Source: RGIG7179 sp051893555
Lineage (GTDB): Bacteria > Bacillota > Clostridia > Peptostreptococcales > Anaerovoracaceae
Direction of reading: 5' to 3'
NCBI GenBank assembly: GCA_051893555.1
Contig: JBJFHL010000052.1
Location: forward strand, 1-64,000
Length of the DNA stretch: 64,000 nt
Shown here: in pieces, positions 48,631 through 57,459 of the stretch
How the letters are laid out: each line of letters begins with the position of its first letter
Numbering within the stretch: position 1 is the stretch's first letter
The notes under the pieces: generated by a model
Databases searched by the model: none
Told to the model about the DNA's origin: nothing
The model's input: only the letters and a program-made list of their open reading frames with translations
Made by a program: the position numbers and the translations under genes

Positions 48631-49800
48631 TTACTCTCCTTTGGCTTCCAGTTCTGCGTACTTGGCATCGATCTTCTGCAGTTCTTCGATGATTTTGATC
48701 TTCTGCGGACAGTGCGATTCGCAGGCACCGCACTGGATGCAGTCCTTGGCGTTCTTTTCCAGGGCGTTGTACTGACCGGACAGGGAGTCCCAGATATTGT
48801 GAAAACCGTGGACTGCGGCATTGTTATACATGCTGAAGACCTTTGAGATCGGAATGCCGGATGGACATTCGTCACAGTAATTGCAGGCGGTACAAGGAAC
48901 GAGGATATCGTTCTGCAGCGCCCGGCCGGCAGCGATGGCAGCATCATGCTCTGCATCCGACATGGCCGGCGCATCGAAGATGCGGATATTGTCTTCCATT
49001 TGTTCCGGTGTGGACATGCCGGACAAAGTGGTCAGAATGCCTGACAGTCTGTCTACGAATTTCAGCGCATAGGCCGCATAATCAGCACCTTCGTCGGAAG
49101 GAGACTTGCAGGCAGGGGTAGATGCAGCACCATCCAGAAGACGGCGTGCCTCCTCGCTCATCGGATTGGCCAGCATGCCGCCGCGGACCGGTTCCATGAC
49201 GATGATCGGCTTATCTAATTCCCGGGCGATCTGATAGAATTCTTCCATCTTTTCATATTCCCAGTCGAAATAATTCAGCTGCAGCTGGACGAATTCCATG
49301 GCATCGCCGTACTTGGTGAGCACTTCCCGGAAGAGCTGCGTACTGCAGTGGAAGGACGCGCCCAGATGAGTGATACGGCCGGCTTCCCGTTCTTTGACAA
49401 GAAGAGGAACGATGTCCAGATCCACGATATTCGGCCAGGATTCTTCATCAATGTTATGGACCAGATAAAAGTCGAAATAGTTCACACCGCATTTGGAAAG
49501 CTGGTCTTCGAAGATGGTCTTCACATCTTCGGCTTTCTGACAGAGCCAGGTCGGCATTTTGTCCGCCAGATAGAAACTTTCCCGCGGATGCCTTGCCAGG
49601 GCGCGGCCTGTATAGATTTCCGAATCGCCGCCGTGGTATTTATAGGCGGTATCAATGTAGTTGACGCCGTGAGACAGGGCATAGTCCATCATCTGATTTA
49701 CGGTTTCCTGCACGATCTTTCCTTCCGCGTCCATCGGCAGCCGCATGGTGCCGAACCCGAGACGGGAGATTTTTTTCCCTTTGAATTCCGTGTATTGCAT
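48631..49800 (-). CDS. Ferredoxin-type aldo/keto reductase
   Basis: 389 residues. 'SRLGFGTMRLP', 'NYIDTAYKYHGGDSE' (Asp and Tyr), 'YLADKMP' (Lys) and 'FYLVHNIDEE' (His) form the aldo/keto reductase tetrad. The C-terminal ~90 residues hold 'CTACNYCDECP' and 'CIQCGACESHCPQ', two 4Fe-4S clusters. Family members of this kind are common in anaerobes; substrates are rarely known. GGAGG lies 8 bases before ATG. Divergent from the permease gene with a shared promoter region. Confidence 0.92.
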   Translation of the reverse strand: MQYTEFKGKKISRLGFGTMRLPMDAEGKIVQETVNQMMDYALSHGVNYIDTAYKYHGGDSEIYTGRALARHPRESFYLADKMPTWLCQKAEDVKTIFEDQLSKCGVNYFDFYLVHNIDEESWPNIVDLDIVPLLVKEREAGRITHLGASFHCSTQLFREVLTKYGDAMEFVQLQLNYFDWEYEKMEEFYQIARELDKPIIVMEPVRGGMLANPMSEEARRLLDGAASTPACKSPSDEGADYAAYALKFVDRLSGILTTLSGMSTPEQMEDNIRIFDAPAMSDAEHDAAIAAGRALQNDILVPCTACNYCDECPSGIPISKVFSMYNNAAVHGFHNIWDSLSGQYNALEKNAKDCIQCGACESHCPQKIKIIEELQKIDAKYAELEAKGE

Positions 49801-49877
49801 TCGTGATCCTCCTGATATGATTCCTTCTATGATTCTTTTCCTTTCCGCACGGAAGGGAAAAGCTGTACACTTTCTTA

Positions 49878-49929
49878 ATTATACACGATTCCCGCAGCGA
49901 TTGCAAATTACAGTTGATTATGTTAGAAT
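49878..49929. promoter_or_regulatory. Divergent promoters sharing one palindromic -35 hexamer
   Basis: TTGCAA at 49901-49906 equals its own reverse complement. Rightward: 17-base spacer to TAGAAT (49924-49929). Leftward: 17-base spacer to TATAAT (49878-49883). Thus both the aldo/keto reductase and the permease promoters can use the same -35 sequence. Confidence 0.7.
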
Positions 49930-50031
49930 CACAGTGTGTATTTATTGCCGCCTGGCCTGATTCATATGGGTGTGAGAGTGAATGAAGGAGAAAACGGCGG
50001 AACAGGAAAAAAGAAGGAATGGGTGAGAAAA

Positions 50032-51465
50032 ATGAATAAACGGTACGGTATCGTGACGGCCACCTGCATGGTGGTTGGTATTGTCATTGGTTCAGGTGTA
50101 TTTTTTAAGGCGCAGACGGTACTGCAGATCACAGACGGAGATATGCCCATGGGCATTCTGGCCTGGATTGTGGGCGGTCTGATCATGTTAAGCTGCATTC
50201 TGGCGTTTGCCGTCATGGCTACCATGTATGAAAAGGTCAACGGTGTGGTGGACTATGCGGAAGCCACGGTTGGAAAAAGATATGCTTATCTCGTAGGCTG
50301 GTTCATGTCGGTGATTTACTATCCGTCACTGGTGGCTGTGCTGGCCTGGCTCAGCGCCAGATATACGCTGGTCTTTTTCCAGTCTGTGAATCCGGAACTG
50401 GTATTCAGCGAAGGCGGACTGGCCACGGGGGCAGAGTGTATGGCCCTGTCCCTGGTCTTCCTCTGCGGCAGCTACGGTCTCAATGCTCTGTCGCCGAAGC
50501 TGGCCGGTCATTTTCAGGTGTCGACCACATTGATCAAGCTGGTGCCGCTGGTACTGATGATGATCTTTGGCGTGATCTACGGTCTGAAGACAGGACAGCT
50601 GGCGGAAAACTTCAGCGGCGCAGCCCCGGGAATCATCGGCACCGCCGGCCCGGCGTCCGGTACAGGCATGCTGCTGGGGGCCGTGGTGTCCACAGCCTTT
50701 GCTTATGAAGGATGGATCGTGGCCACATCCATCAACGCGGAGCTGAAAGATGCCAGAAGAACCCTGCCCGCCGCACTGATCCTGGGCTCTCTGATCATTA
50801 TCGCCGTCTATGTGTTTTATTTCATCGGCGTGGCAGGGGGAGCTTCCACCCGGCAGCTGATGGAGGAAGGTGCCACCACGGCGTTTCTTCAGATTTTCGG
50901 CAACGTGTTCGGAAACATTCTGAATCTGTTTGTGGCGGTGTCCTGCATGGGGACCCTGAACGGCCTGATGCTGGGTAATACCAGAGGCCTTTACGCCCTG
51001 GCCGTCCGGGGAGAAGGACCGAAACCAGAGGTGTTCGGCCGTGTGGATGAAACCACGAAAATGGCAGGTAATTCCTCCATTTTCGGACTGCTTCTGGCCG
51101 CATTCTGGTTCCTGCATTTTTACGGCAGCAATCTGGCACCGTTTCCGTGGTTCGGCAAGTTCAGCTTTGATTCCTCGGAGCTGCCCATCGTTACCACATA
51201 CCTGCTGTATCTGCCGATTTTCGTCCTGTTTATGAAAAAGAATCCGCAGCTGGGCATGGTAAAGCGGTTCGTCGTTCCGTCACTGGCCATATGCGGAAGC
51301 ATCTTCATGGTGTGTGCGGCCATTTACGCCCATGGCGTGAAGCCGTATCTGGCAGCGAAAGCAGCGGGAGAATTCTCCATGCCGGTGCTGTTTTATCTGA
51401 TTCTGTTCCTGATCATAGCGGTCATCGGCGTCCTGCTGAACGAAGACCGAAGACAGAAAAAATAA
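50032..51465 (+). CDS. APC-family amino acid permease
   Basis: 477 residues from ATG 50032; a GTG at 50023 with AAGGA upstream is an alternative. About 12 hydrophobic segments; the first has 'VVGIVIGSGVFFKAQTVLQIT' (in pieces), the unwound-helix GSG motif of APC/LAT-like transporters. 'AVVSTAFAYEGWIVATSINAELKDARRTLP' (in pieces) is helix 6 with its following loop. Substrate may be an amino acid; not identifiable. Divergent from the aldo/keto reductase. No partner exporter gene is present. Confidence 0.88.
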   Translation: MNKRYGIVTATCMVVGIVIGSGVFFKAQTVLQITDGDMPMGILAWIVGGLIMLSCILAFAVMATMYEKVNGVVDYAEATVGKRYAYLVGWFMSVIYYPSLVAVLAWLSARYTLVFFQSVNPELVFSEGGLATGAECMALSLVFLCGSYGLNALSPKLAGHFQVSTTLIKLVPLVLMMIFGVIYGLKTGQLAENFSGAAPGIIGTAGPASGTGMLLGAVVSTAFAYEGWIVATSINAELKDARRTLPAALILGSLIIIAVYVFYFIGVAGGASTRQLMEEGATTAFLQIFGNVFGNILNLFVAVSCMGTLNGLMLGNTRGLYALAVRGEGPKPEVFGRVDETTKMAGNSSIFGLLLAAFWFLHFYGSNLAPFPWFGKFSFDSSELPIVTTYLLYLPIFVLFMKKNPQLGMVKRFVVPSLAICGSIFMVCAAIYAHGVKPYLAAKAAGEFSMPVLFYLILFLIIAVIGVLLNEDRRQKK

Positions 51466-51533
51466 ACCGGGAGAACAGATTTTGCGAAGAAATACAAAAG
51501 AAAGAAATACAAAAGGGGGTGTCGGGTTTGACC

Positions 51534-53246
51534 ATGATTTTTACACAGCTGGTGCGCTGGGTGTTCGTGATTCTCGCGATCTACATTCTTGCGCGCTCTA
51601 TTCGCTCACTGCTGCAGACAAAAAATCCGGCAGAAGTCTGGGCGTATCTCCACCTGGAGACCATGGTGCCGCAGGAGGAAGGACAGTATGAAACCCAGGA
51701 GATCAGCGTGCCGCTGACCCACTGGGAAAATGTGATCGGACGGGCGAGGAGCTGCGATATTGCCGTAGGGGACGGTACCATATCGCGGAACCACGGGATC
51801 CTGATGCGGGATACTGCAGGGCGCTGGACCTATCGGGATCTGGGCTCGAAAAACGGAAGCTTTCTCAACGACAGGCAAATCACCGAGTCCATGAAGCCGG
51901 TACCGGTGGAGTTCGGCGATGAGATCCGCATGGGTCTGACCACCTGCAGTCTGCTGCCTATCAGCCTGGAGGAAAAGAATAACAACATCAAAATGCGCCG
52001 TTCCGATACGCGGCCGGTTTCTGCAGGTCCCACGCTGGCGGCGCTGACGCTGTTTCAGATTCTGACGGCGTTTCAGCTGGTGATTGCCCTGCCGGAGGAA
52101 GCGATGGCCTCTGTGCTGACGGCCTTCGGCGGACTGATTTTGCTCATGTGGGGCTATGTGGGAGCACTGCGTTCCATGAAACAGCAGGCCTTCGAAATGG
52201 ATACCATCGCGTTTTTCCTTTCCACATTGAGCCTTGCAGTGGTCGCATCGTCCAACAGCGACGCACTGGTGAAGCAGCTGATTGCCGTGGGCCTGGGCGT
52301 TGTGGGCATGTTTGTGATCTGCATGATTCTGCGGAATCTCGAATTGACAAAATCCATGCGCTGGGTGCTTCTGGCGGGGGCGGTGGTGCTGCTGCTTGCC
52401 AACCTGGTATTTGGTTCTTTTGCCTTCGGCGCGAAAAACTGGATTCAGATCGGCGGATTTTCATTCCAGCCGTCGGAGCTGACCAAGGTGGCTTTCATCT
52501 GGATCGGTGCCGCCACGCTGGACGAGCTGTTCCAAAAGAAAAATCTGACGGTTTTCATGATCTTTTCGGCGTTCTGTTTCGGGTGCCTGGCCATCATGGG
52601 CGACTTCGGGACGGCCATCATCTTTTTCGTCACCTTCGTGGTCATTGCATTCCTGCGAAGCGGTGATTTTTCCAAGCTGATCCTGCTGACGGGGGCGGCG
52701 TTCGCCGGCGGGCTGCTGCTGCTCCGGTTCAAACCGTACATCGCCAGTCGTTTCTCCTCCTGGGGTCATGTGTGGGATCCGTCCTTTGTGGATGGCGCAG
52801 GGTTCCAGCAAAGCCGTGCCACGTGTGCGGCGGCCAGCGGCGGTCTGGTGGGTGTGGGTGCCGGCGGGGGCTGGCTGGAGAGCGTCCCTGCCGCGGATAC
52901 GGATATGGTATTCTGTCTGCTGATCGAAGAGTGGGGACTGATTATCGCCCTGCTGGCAGTGGCCTGTATCGTGACACTTTCGATTTTCGCGGTCCGTTCC
53001 ATCATGGAAGGCCGGTCCACCTTCTATACCATCGGCGCCTGCGGTGCCATGTCCATGTTCGTATTTCAGACCATGCTCAACGTGTTCGGATCGGTGGATC
53101 TGTTCCCGTTCACCGGCGTGACGTTCCCGTTTGTCTCAAACGGAGGTACCAGCATGATGGTTTCCTGGGCATTGCTGGCATTTCTGAAATCCGCCGATAC
53201 CCGGGAGCGGGCCAGCATTGCAGTAAAGGCAGGTGAGAAGCTATGA
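51534..53246 (+). CDS. FHA domain-SEDS glycosyltransferase (FtsW/RodA-like) fusion
   Basis: 570 residues from ATG 51534; TTG 51528 has better spacing to GGGGG and could be used. One N-terminal membrane span (~5-25), FHA domain ~50-140 ('VIGRARSCDIAVGDGTISRNHGIL', in pieces; 'DLGSKNGSFLND'), then ~10 membrane segments: 'KNWIQIGGFSFQPSELTKVAFI' (in pieces), 'GDFGTAIIFFVTF', catalytic Asp region 'AADTDMVFCLLIEEWGLI', 'GVTFPFVSNGGTSM'. SEDS proteins polymerise lipid II. The FHA part binds phosphothreonine, so kinase control is expected. Coupled to the transpeptidase gene. Confidence 0.88.
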   Translation: MIFTQLVRWVFVILAIYILARSIRSLLQTKNPAEVWAYLHLETMVPQEEGQYETQEISVPLTHWENVIGRARSCDIAVGDGTISRNHGILMRDTAGRWTYRDLGSKNGSFLNDRQITESMKPVPVEFGDEIRMGLTTCSLLPISLEEKNNNIKMRRSDTRPVSAGPTLAALTLFQILTAFQLVIALPEEAMASVLTAFGGLILLMWGYVGALRSMKQQAFEMDTIAFFLSTLSLAVVASSNSDALVKQLIAVGLGVVGMFVICMILRNLELTKSMRWVLLAGAVVLLLANLVFGSFAFGAKNWIQIGGFSFQPSELTKVAFIWIGAATLDELFQKKNLTVFMIFSAFCFGCLAIMGDFGTAIIFFVTFVVIAFLRSGDFSKLILLTGAAFAGGLLLLRFKPYIASRFSSWGHVWDPSFVDGAGFQQSRATCAAASGGLVGVGAGGGWLESVPAADTDMVFCLLIEEWGLIIALLAVACIVTLSIFAVRSIMEGRSTFYTIGACGAMSMFVFQTMLNVFGSVDLFPFTGVTFPFVSNGGTSMMVSWALLAFLKSADTRERASIAVKAGEKL

Positions 53247-54559
53247 AGAAACTGGAACGACGAGCGATCCTCTGCCTGCTGATGGCGGCATTCCTGGTGC
53301 TGGGCGTCCTGGTGTTTACCGTGCGCCTGGGCATGGAAGGCGGACAGTGGGCTTCCTATTATGCCAACCGCCATGTGTTCCGGGAAGGGGTTTTGTCGGT
53401 AGGATCGGTCTATGATCGGAACGGTGTCCTGCTGCTGGAAAACGATGATGACGGGCAGCATTATAACGAAGATCGGGAGCTTCGGATTGCGAACCTTCAC
53501 GTGACCGGGGACAAAGCCTCCAACATCGTTACCGGAGCCAATGTGGCATTCCGGAGCAAAATGATCGGCTACAATTTCCTCACCGGCACCACCGGAACCC
53601 TGCTGGATCAGCTGGGCGGCGGCCGGAAGGCCACCCTTACGGTGGATGCGGAGCTGAACCGGACTGCATATCGGGCCCTGGCAGGCCGCAGCGGTCTGGT
53701 CAGCGTATATAACTGGAAAACCGGAGAGATCGTCTGTCTGGTCAGCAGTCCGACCTTCGATCCGGCAGATGAAGCATCGGCAGCCAATGCCAAGTCCGGC
53801 TCCTATATCAATAAGGCTATTTCTGCCTGCCTGACACCGGGATCGATTTTTAAGCTGGTGACCACGGCGGCAGCCATCGAAACCATTCCGGATCTGGAAA
53901 AATGGACCTTTACCTGTACGGGAAGATATGAGGTGGAAGGAGAGTATGTGACCTGCGGCAGCGCCCATGGCACGCAGAATATTTACGGAGCCCTGACCAA
54001 TTCCTGCAACTGCGCCTACGCAGATCTGACGCTGCAGCTGGGACCGGAGGTGATGGCCGCGTATGCGGATCAGCTGGGTCTGACTTCGTCGTATGATATC
54101 AACGGCATACATTCTGCAGAAGGCCAGTTCCTGTTCGACGGGGCCGGTATCAACCGGGCCTGGGCCGGCATCGGACAGTATGAGGATCAGCTGAATCCGC
54201 TGTCCATGATGGTCTATATGGGTGCCATTGCCGGCGGCGGCTCGGCGGCAAGTCCTGTGCTTCTGAAGGGAAGCCACGCCACGGAGGTGGATCTGCTGAA
54301 CGCTGATACGGCATCGCAGCTTCGCAGCATGATGCGGAATAATGTGAAGGAAGGCTACGGCGACGGGAACTTCCCAGGGCTGGAACTTCACGCGAAAACA
54401 GGAACGGCTGAGGTGGGGACCGGAAGGACGCCTCACGGCTGGTTTACCGGCTTCAGCGGGGACTATGCCTTTATCGTCTGTGTGGAAAACGGCGGCAGCG
54501 GTATCGGCAGCGCCGCACCGGTGGCCAACGCCGTGCTGCAGGAACTGAAGGAAGAGTAA
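53243..54559 (+). CDS. Class B penicillin-binding transpeptidase (PbpA-like)
   Basis: 438 residues, overlapping the SEDS gene (4 bases). One membrane anchor at ~8-28, short N-terminal domain, then transpeptidase with S-x-x-K in 'LTPGSIFKLVTTAA' (~200), S-x-N in 'LTNSCNCAYAD' (~254) and K-T-G in 'LHAKTGTAEVG' (~385). Forms peptidoglycan crosslinks together with the SEDS partner. Shorter than classic PBP2 and closer to mycobacterial PbpA, which is also next to FHA and RodA genes. A strong terminator follows. Confidence 0.92.
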   Translation: MKKLERRAILCLLMAAFLVLGVLVFTVRLGMEGGQWASYYANRHVFREGVLSVGSVYDRNGVLLLENDDDGQHYNEDRELRIANLHVTGDKASNIVTGANVAFRSKMIGYNFLTGTTGTLLDQLGGGRKATLTVDAELNRTAYRALAGRSGLVSVYNWKTGEIVCLVSSPTFDPADEASAANAKSGSYINKAISACLTPGSIFKLVTTAAAIETIPDLEKWTFTCTGRYEVEGEYVTCGSAHGTQNIYGALTNSCNCAYADLTLQLGPEVMAAYADQLGLTSSYDINGIHSAEGQFLFDGAGINRAWAGIGQYEDQLNPLSMMVYMGAIAGGGSAASPVLLKGSHATEVDLLNADTASQLRSMMRNNVKEGYGDGNFPGLELHAKTGTAEVGTGRTPHGWFTGFSGDYAFIVCVENGGSGIGSAAPVANAVLQELKEE

Positions 54560-54571
54560 GAAAAAGTAAGA

Positions 54572-54609
54572 AAAAGGATCGTCTGACTATCCGGTCAAAC
54601 GATCCTTTT
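54572..54609 (+). terminator. Terminator shared by transpeptidase and anti-sigma genes
   Basis: AAAAGGATCGT-C-TGAC (54572-54587) pairs with GTCA-A-ACGATCCTTTT (54594-54609) around a TATCCG loop. A-run upstream and T-run downstream make it usable from both directions, fitting the convergent genes. Confidence 0.85.
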
Positions 54610-54625
54610 GTTTACATTTTGTTTT

Positions 54626-55963
54626 TCAGCCCAGAGTTTCTCCCGTCACAGTTTCCAGGAAACCTTTTGCATTGCTGCTGCCAATATGGAAGGTGAACTC
54701 TTTACCCAGCATGGAGATCCACAGATAACCGTTGTCACTGACACCGAATTTCATCTGCGATCCCGTCGGATTGCTGGCGGAGGTGAAGAGGGCCTTGCTG
54801 TTTCCGTTGTTAAAGGAACCTTTGCCGGCTCTTTCCGCCTCACTCTGGCACAGAAGCCAGGTCCATGCCGCACTGTCCACATCGGTCTTGTAACTCTGAT
54901 TGGAAGAGTAGCCCACATGGGAAATTTGACAGCGTACTGCCCTGGAGAACGTGATGTTCCCGGAAAGCCCCAGATCCGACACGAACTGTCCCAGCGTTGC
55001 AGGAGAGTAGTCTGCATTGGCATAAACCAGCGGTTCTTTAAAGCCATCTACATCCAGTGCCACCACCGCCTCCGAAGAAACGTTCTTCACCTTGCAGACT
55101 TTGGCTTTTACCTTGGCTGCATTGGTAGTGGAAGTCTGGGGCAGATCGATGGTGACAGTTTCCAGCGTGGTGTCCACATCGGATTTGGATACGGTGCTGC
55201 TGACCACATAATTGCTTCCTGAAACAGAAATGGAAGCAACCTGGCTGCTGTTTACGATCTCATTGGTCCAACTGATGTCAGCAGTGCCGGATGCGCCCGG
55301 TGTCACCTTGCCGTTATCTGCCGGAGGCTGCGGGGAATCATTTCCTTCGCTGCCTGTGCCGTTGTCGTTGCTGCTGTTGGCATCCGGATCGTCATAGTTC
55401 TGCGAACCTTCGTTGCCGGTTTGCGAATCTGTCTTATCCGCGGGATCCTTCTTGCCTGCGCTGCTGTCTGTCTTGTCTCCGGTGTTGGAATTCTCTCCGG
55501 CCGGATCCGTGCTTTCCGGACTTTCGCTGTCCTTCGAGCTGCCCGGATCTTCACTGCTTTCACCGGACGGGTCTTCTGCATTTCTCGGATGTTCCGTGGT
55601 GCTGTCCGGATCCGCAGGATTGACCACACTGGAGTCCGGGCCGATGACATTCTGGAGCAGATCACCTGCATTGCTTTGATCCTCGTCACCAAGACCCAGG
55701 AGTGTAAAGGTGGATATCATAACAATCACGCTGGCTGCCACGGCGGTGCCGTAATACCATATTGATTTTTTTGTTTTCTTTGCAAAATGTTTCGTCCGGG
55801 CGGATTTCTCTTCGGCTGCCTGCCGGAAGGAAATCACATTCCCGCTTTCATTTTCTGTAACCGGGGAAGGCGACTCGAGGGCAATCTTGGCGAGCAGATC
55901 TGCGACTACGTCATCAGACGGCTCCATTTGCGCCTTCATGCTGCGAAAGATTTCGTCAGTCAT
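54626..55963 (-). CDS. Anti-sigma-factor-like membrane protein with disordered linker
   Basis: 445 residues. Residues 1-~60 are cytoplasmic and helical ('TDEIFRSMKAQMEPSDDVVADLLAKI', in pieces), the likely sigma-binding part. One membrane span lies at ~66-90 ('SIWYYGTAVAASVIVMISTF'). Residues ~105-225 are low complexity, rich in D/S/E/P/N/G, surely disordered. Residues ~230-445 are an extracellular beta-rich sensor-like domain. It overlaps the sigma gene by eight bases, so it is a sigma/anti-sigma operon. No zinc (H-x3-C-x2-C) motif is seen. Confidence 0.78.
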   Translation of the reverse strand: MTDEIFRSMKAQMEPSDDVVADLLAKIALESPSPVTENESGNVISFRQAAEEKSARTKHFAKKTKKSIWYYGTAVAASVIVMISTFTLLGLGDEDQSNAGDLLQNVIGPDSSVVNPADPDSTTEHPRNAEDPSGESSEDPGSSKDSESPESTDPAGENSNTGDKTDSSAGKKDPADKTDSQTGNEGSQNYDDPDANSSNDNGTGSEGNDSPQPPADNGKVTPGASGTADISWTNEIVNSSQVASISVSGSNYVVSSTVSKSDVDTTLETVTIDLPQTSTTNAAKVKAKVCKVKNVSSEAVVALDVDGFKEPLVYANADYSPATLGQFVSDLGLSGNITFSRAVRCQISHVGYSSNQSYKTDVDSAAWTWLLCQSEAERAGKGSFNNGNSKALFTSASNPTGSQMKFGVSDNGYLWISMLGKEFTFHIGSSNAKGFLETVTGETLG

Positions 55964-56453
55964 ACGCTTCCTCCTTCAGTTTCTCCTTCATCATTTCGCG
56001 GCCGCGCATCATCTGCACTTTTACCGTGGAAGGCTTCAGATCCAGCGTCTTGCTGATCTGGTCCACGGACATGTCCTCGAAGTAATGAAGGTGGAGAACG
56101 ATTCGATATTTTTCAGGAAGTTCCTGCAGAGCCACATAGACCGCATTCTCTTCCTTTGTTTCAAATTGGAATGAGCCTTCTTCCATTTCGTCAAGCGGCA
56201 CTGTTCGTTTCCGGTAAGTGCTGTCCACCACCCGTTTGGAACAGTTCATGGTCGTCCGGATGAGCCATGCTTTCCGATGCTCTTCATCGTTGAACACAGG
56301 ATTGTTCCTGAAATAGATCAGAAATACTTCCTGGAAGATATCATCGGCATCGTCACGGTTCTTCACATAGGACAGAGCCACACTGTAAACAGTCCCCTTG
56401 TAACGCTGGATGACGGTCTCAATACTTTCGTTTTGAACAAAAGTATCAGCCAT
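55956..56453 (-). CDS. ECF RNA polymerase sigma factor
   Basis: 165 residues. Region 2: 'YKGTVYSVALSYVKNRDDADDIFQEVFLIYF' (in pieces). Region 4: 'LPEKYRIVLHLHYFEDMSVDQISKTLDLKPSTVKVQMMRGREMM' (in pieces). AGGAGG lies 7 bases before ATG. Controlled by the anti-sigma protein encoded immediately downstream. The upstream 295 bases to 56,748 hold no other gene. Target genes are not known; a TGTAACC block upstream of the start could be an ECF-type -35, but no CGTC-like -10 matches it. Confidence 0.92.
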   Translation of the reverse strand: MADTFVQNESIETVIQRYKGTVYSVALSYVKNRDDADDIFQEVFLIYFRNNPVFNDEEHRKAWLIRTTMNCSKRVVDSTYRKRTVPLDEMEEGSFQFETKEENAVYVALQELPEKYRIVLHLHYFEDMSVDQISKTLDLKPSTVKVQMMRGREMMKEKLKEEAYD

Positions 56454-56748
56454 CGTTGTCCTCCTTACATAATTAACTCAAACTTCTACCCCAAAAGGTT
56501 ACAGTAAAATGAAAAAAAATATATTCTGTGTCAAAATCCCACAAAACATGTTAAAATGATACTGCGCAGCAAAATACGCCATAATATTATAGCAAAAAAA
56601 GCAAAAGAAAACAACTCACTATTTTGCCAAAAAAAGCCGGGCGTAAGAATTTTGTAAGAAACGGACGGGCTGATTCGTAAGATTTGTAAGGTAAAGTGAA
56701 AATGTACCGGGGGGAAAGCCATCCATCCGGTGCGGATCGGAGGTTAGT

Positions 56749-57459
56749 ATGACAGAGAAGCAGCAGCTGAACATTCTGGTATGTGATGATGATAAGGAAA
56801 TTGCAGGCGCCATTGAGATTTATCTGAGAAATGAAGGCTATCATGTGTTTAAGGCCTTTGACGGGTTTCAGGCCCTGGAAACTGCCCGGCGGGAAAATCT
56901 GCATCTGATCATCATGGACGTGATGATGCCTCATATGGACGGGGTACAGGCCACCATGAAGATTCGGGAGGAAAAGAACATTCCCATCATCATGCTTTCT
57001 GCCAAATCGGAAGATTACGATAAGATCATCGGGCTCAACGTGGGGGCGGATGATTACGTGACGAAGCCCTTCAATCCTCTGGAACTGATGGCAAGGGTCA
57101 AATCCCAGCTGCGGCGGTATACCCGGCTGGGGAGTATGAGTGCGGCGCAGATGTCGGGGGTGTACCAGTCGGGGGGACTGTCCGTGGATGACAACGAGAA
57201 GCGGGTCACGGTGGATGGAGAAGAGGTTCCGGTCACGCCCATCGAGTTCGGCATTCTGAAGCTGCTCACGGAGCACGCAGGCAGGGTGTTTTCCATGGAC
57301 CAGATCTATGAAGCGGTCTGGCAGGAACCTGCCTACAATCCGGAGAATACGGTGGCGGTTCACATCCGCCGAATTCGCGAAAAGATTGAAATTGACCCGA
57401 AAAATCCAAAATATTTAAAGGTGGTGTGGGGAATTGGATACAAAATTGAAAAATTCTAA
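56749..57459 (+). CDS. OmpR/VanR-type response regulator
   Basis: 236 residues, GGAGG upstream. Receiver with 'LNILVCDDDKEIAGAIEIYL', phospho-Asp in 'LIIMDVMMPHMDG' (~56) and 'IIMLSAKSEDYDKIIGLNVGADDYVTKPF' (in pieces); winged helix with 'EVPVTPIEFGILKLLTEHAG' and 'AVHIRRIREKI'. VanR-like pattern. The kinase gene starts inside its last codons. It may control wall or envelope stress genes; targets not visible. Confidence 0.92.
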   Translation: MTEKQQLNILVCDDDKEIAGAIEIYLRNEGYHVFKAFDGFQALETARRENLHLIIMDVMMPHMDGVQATMKIREEKNIPIIMLSAKSEDYDKIIGLNVGADDYVTKPFNPLELMARVKSQLRRYTRLGSMSAAQMSGVYQSGGLSVDDNEKRVTVDGEEVPVTPIEFGILKLLTEHAGRVFSMDQIYEAVWQEPAYNPENTVAVHIRRIREKIEIDPKNPKYLKVVWGIGYKIEKF

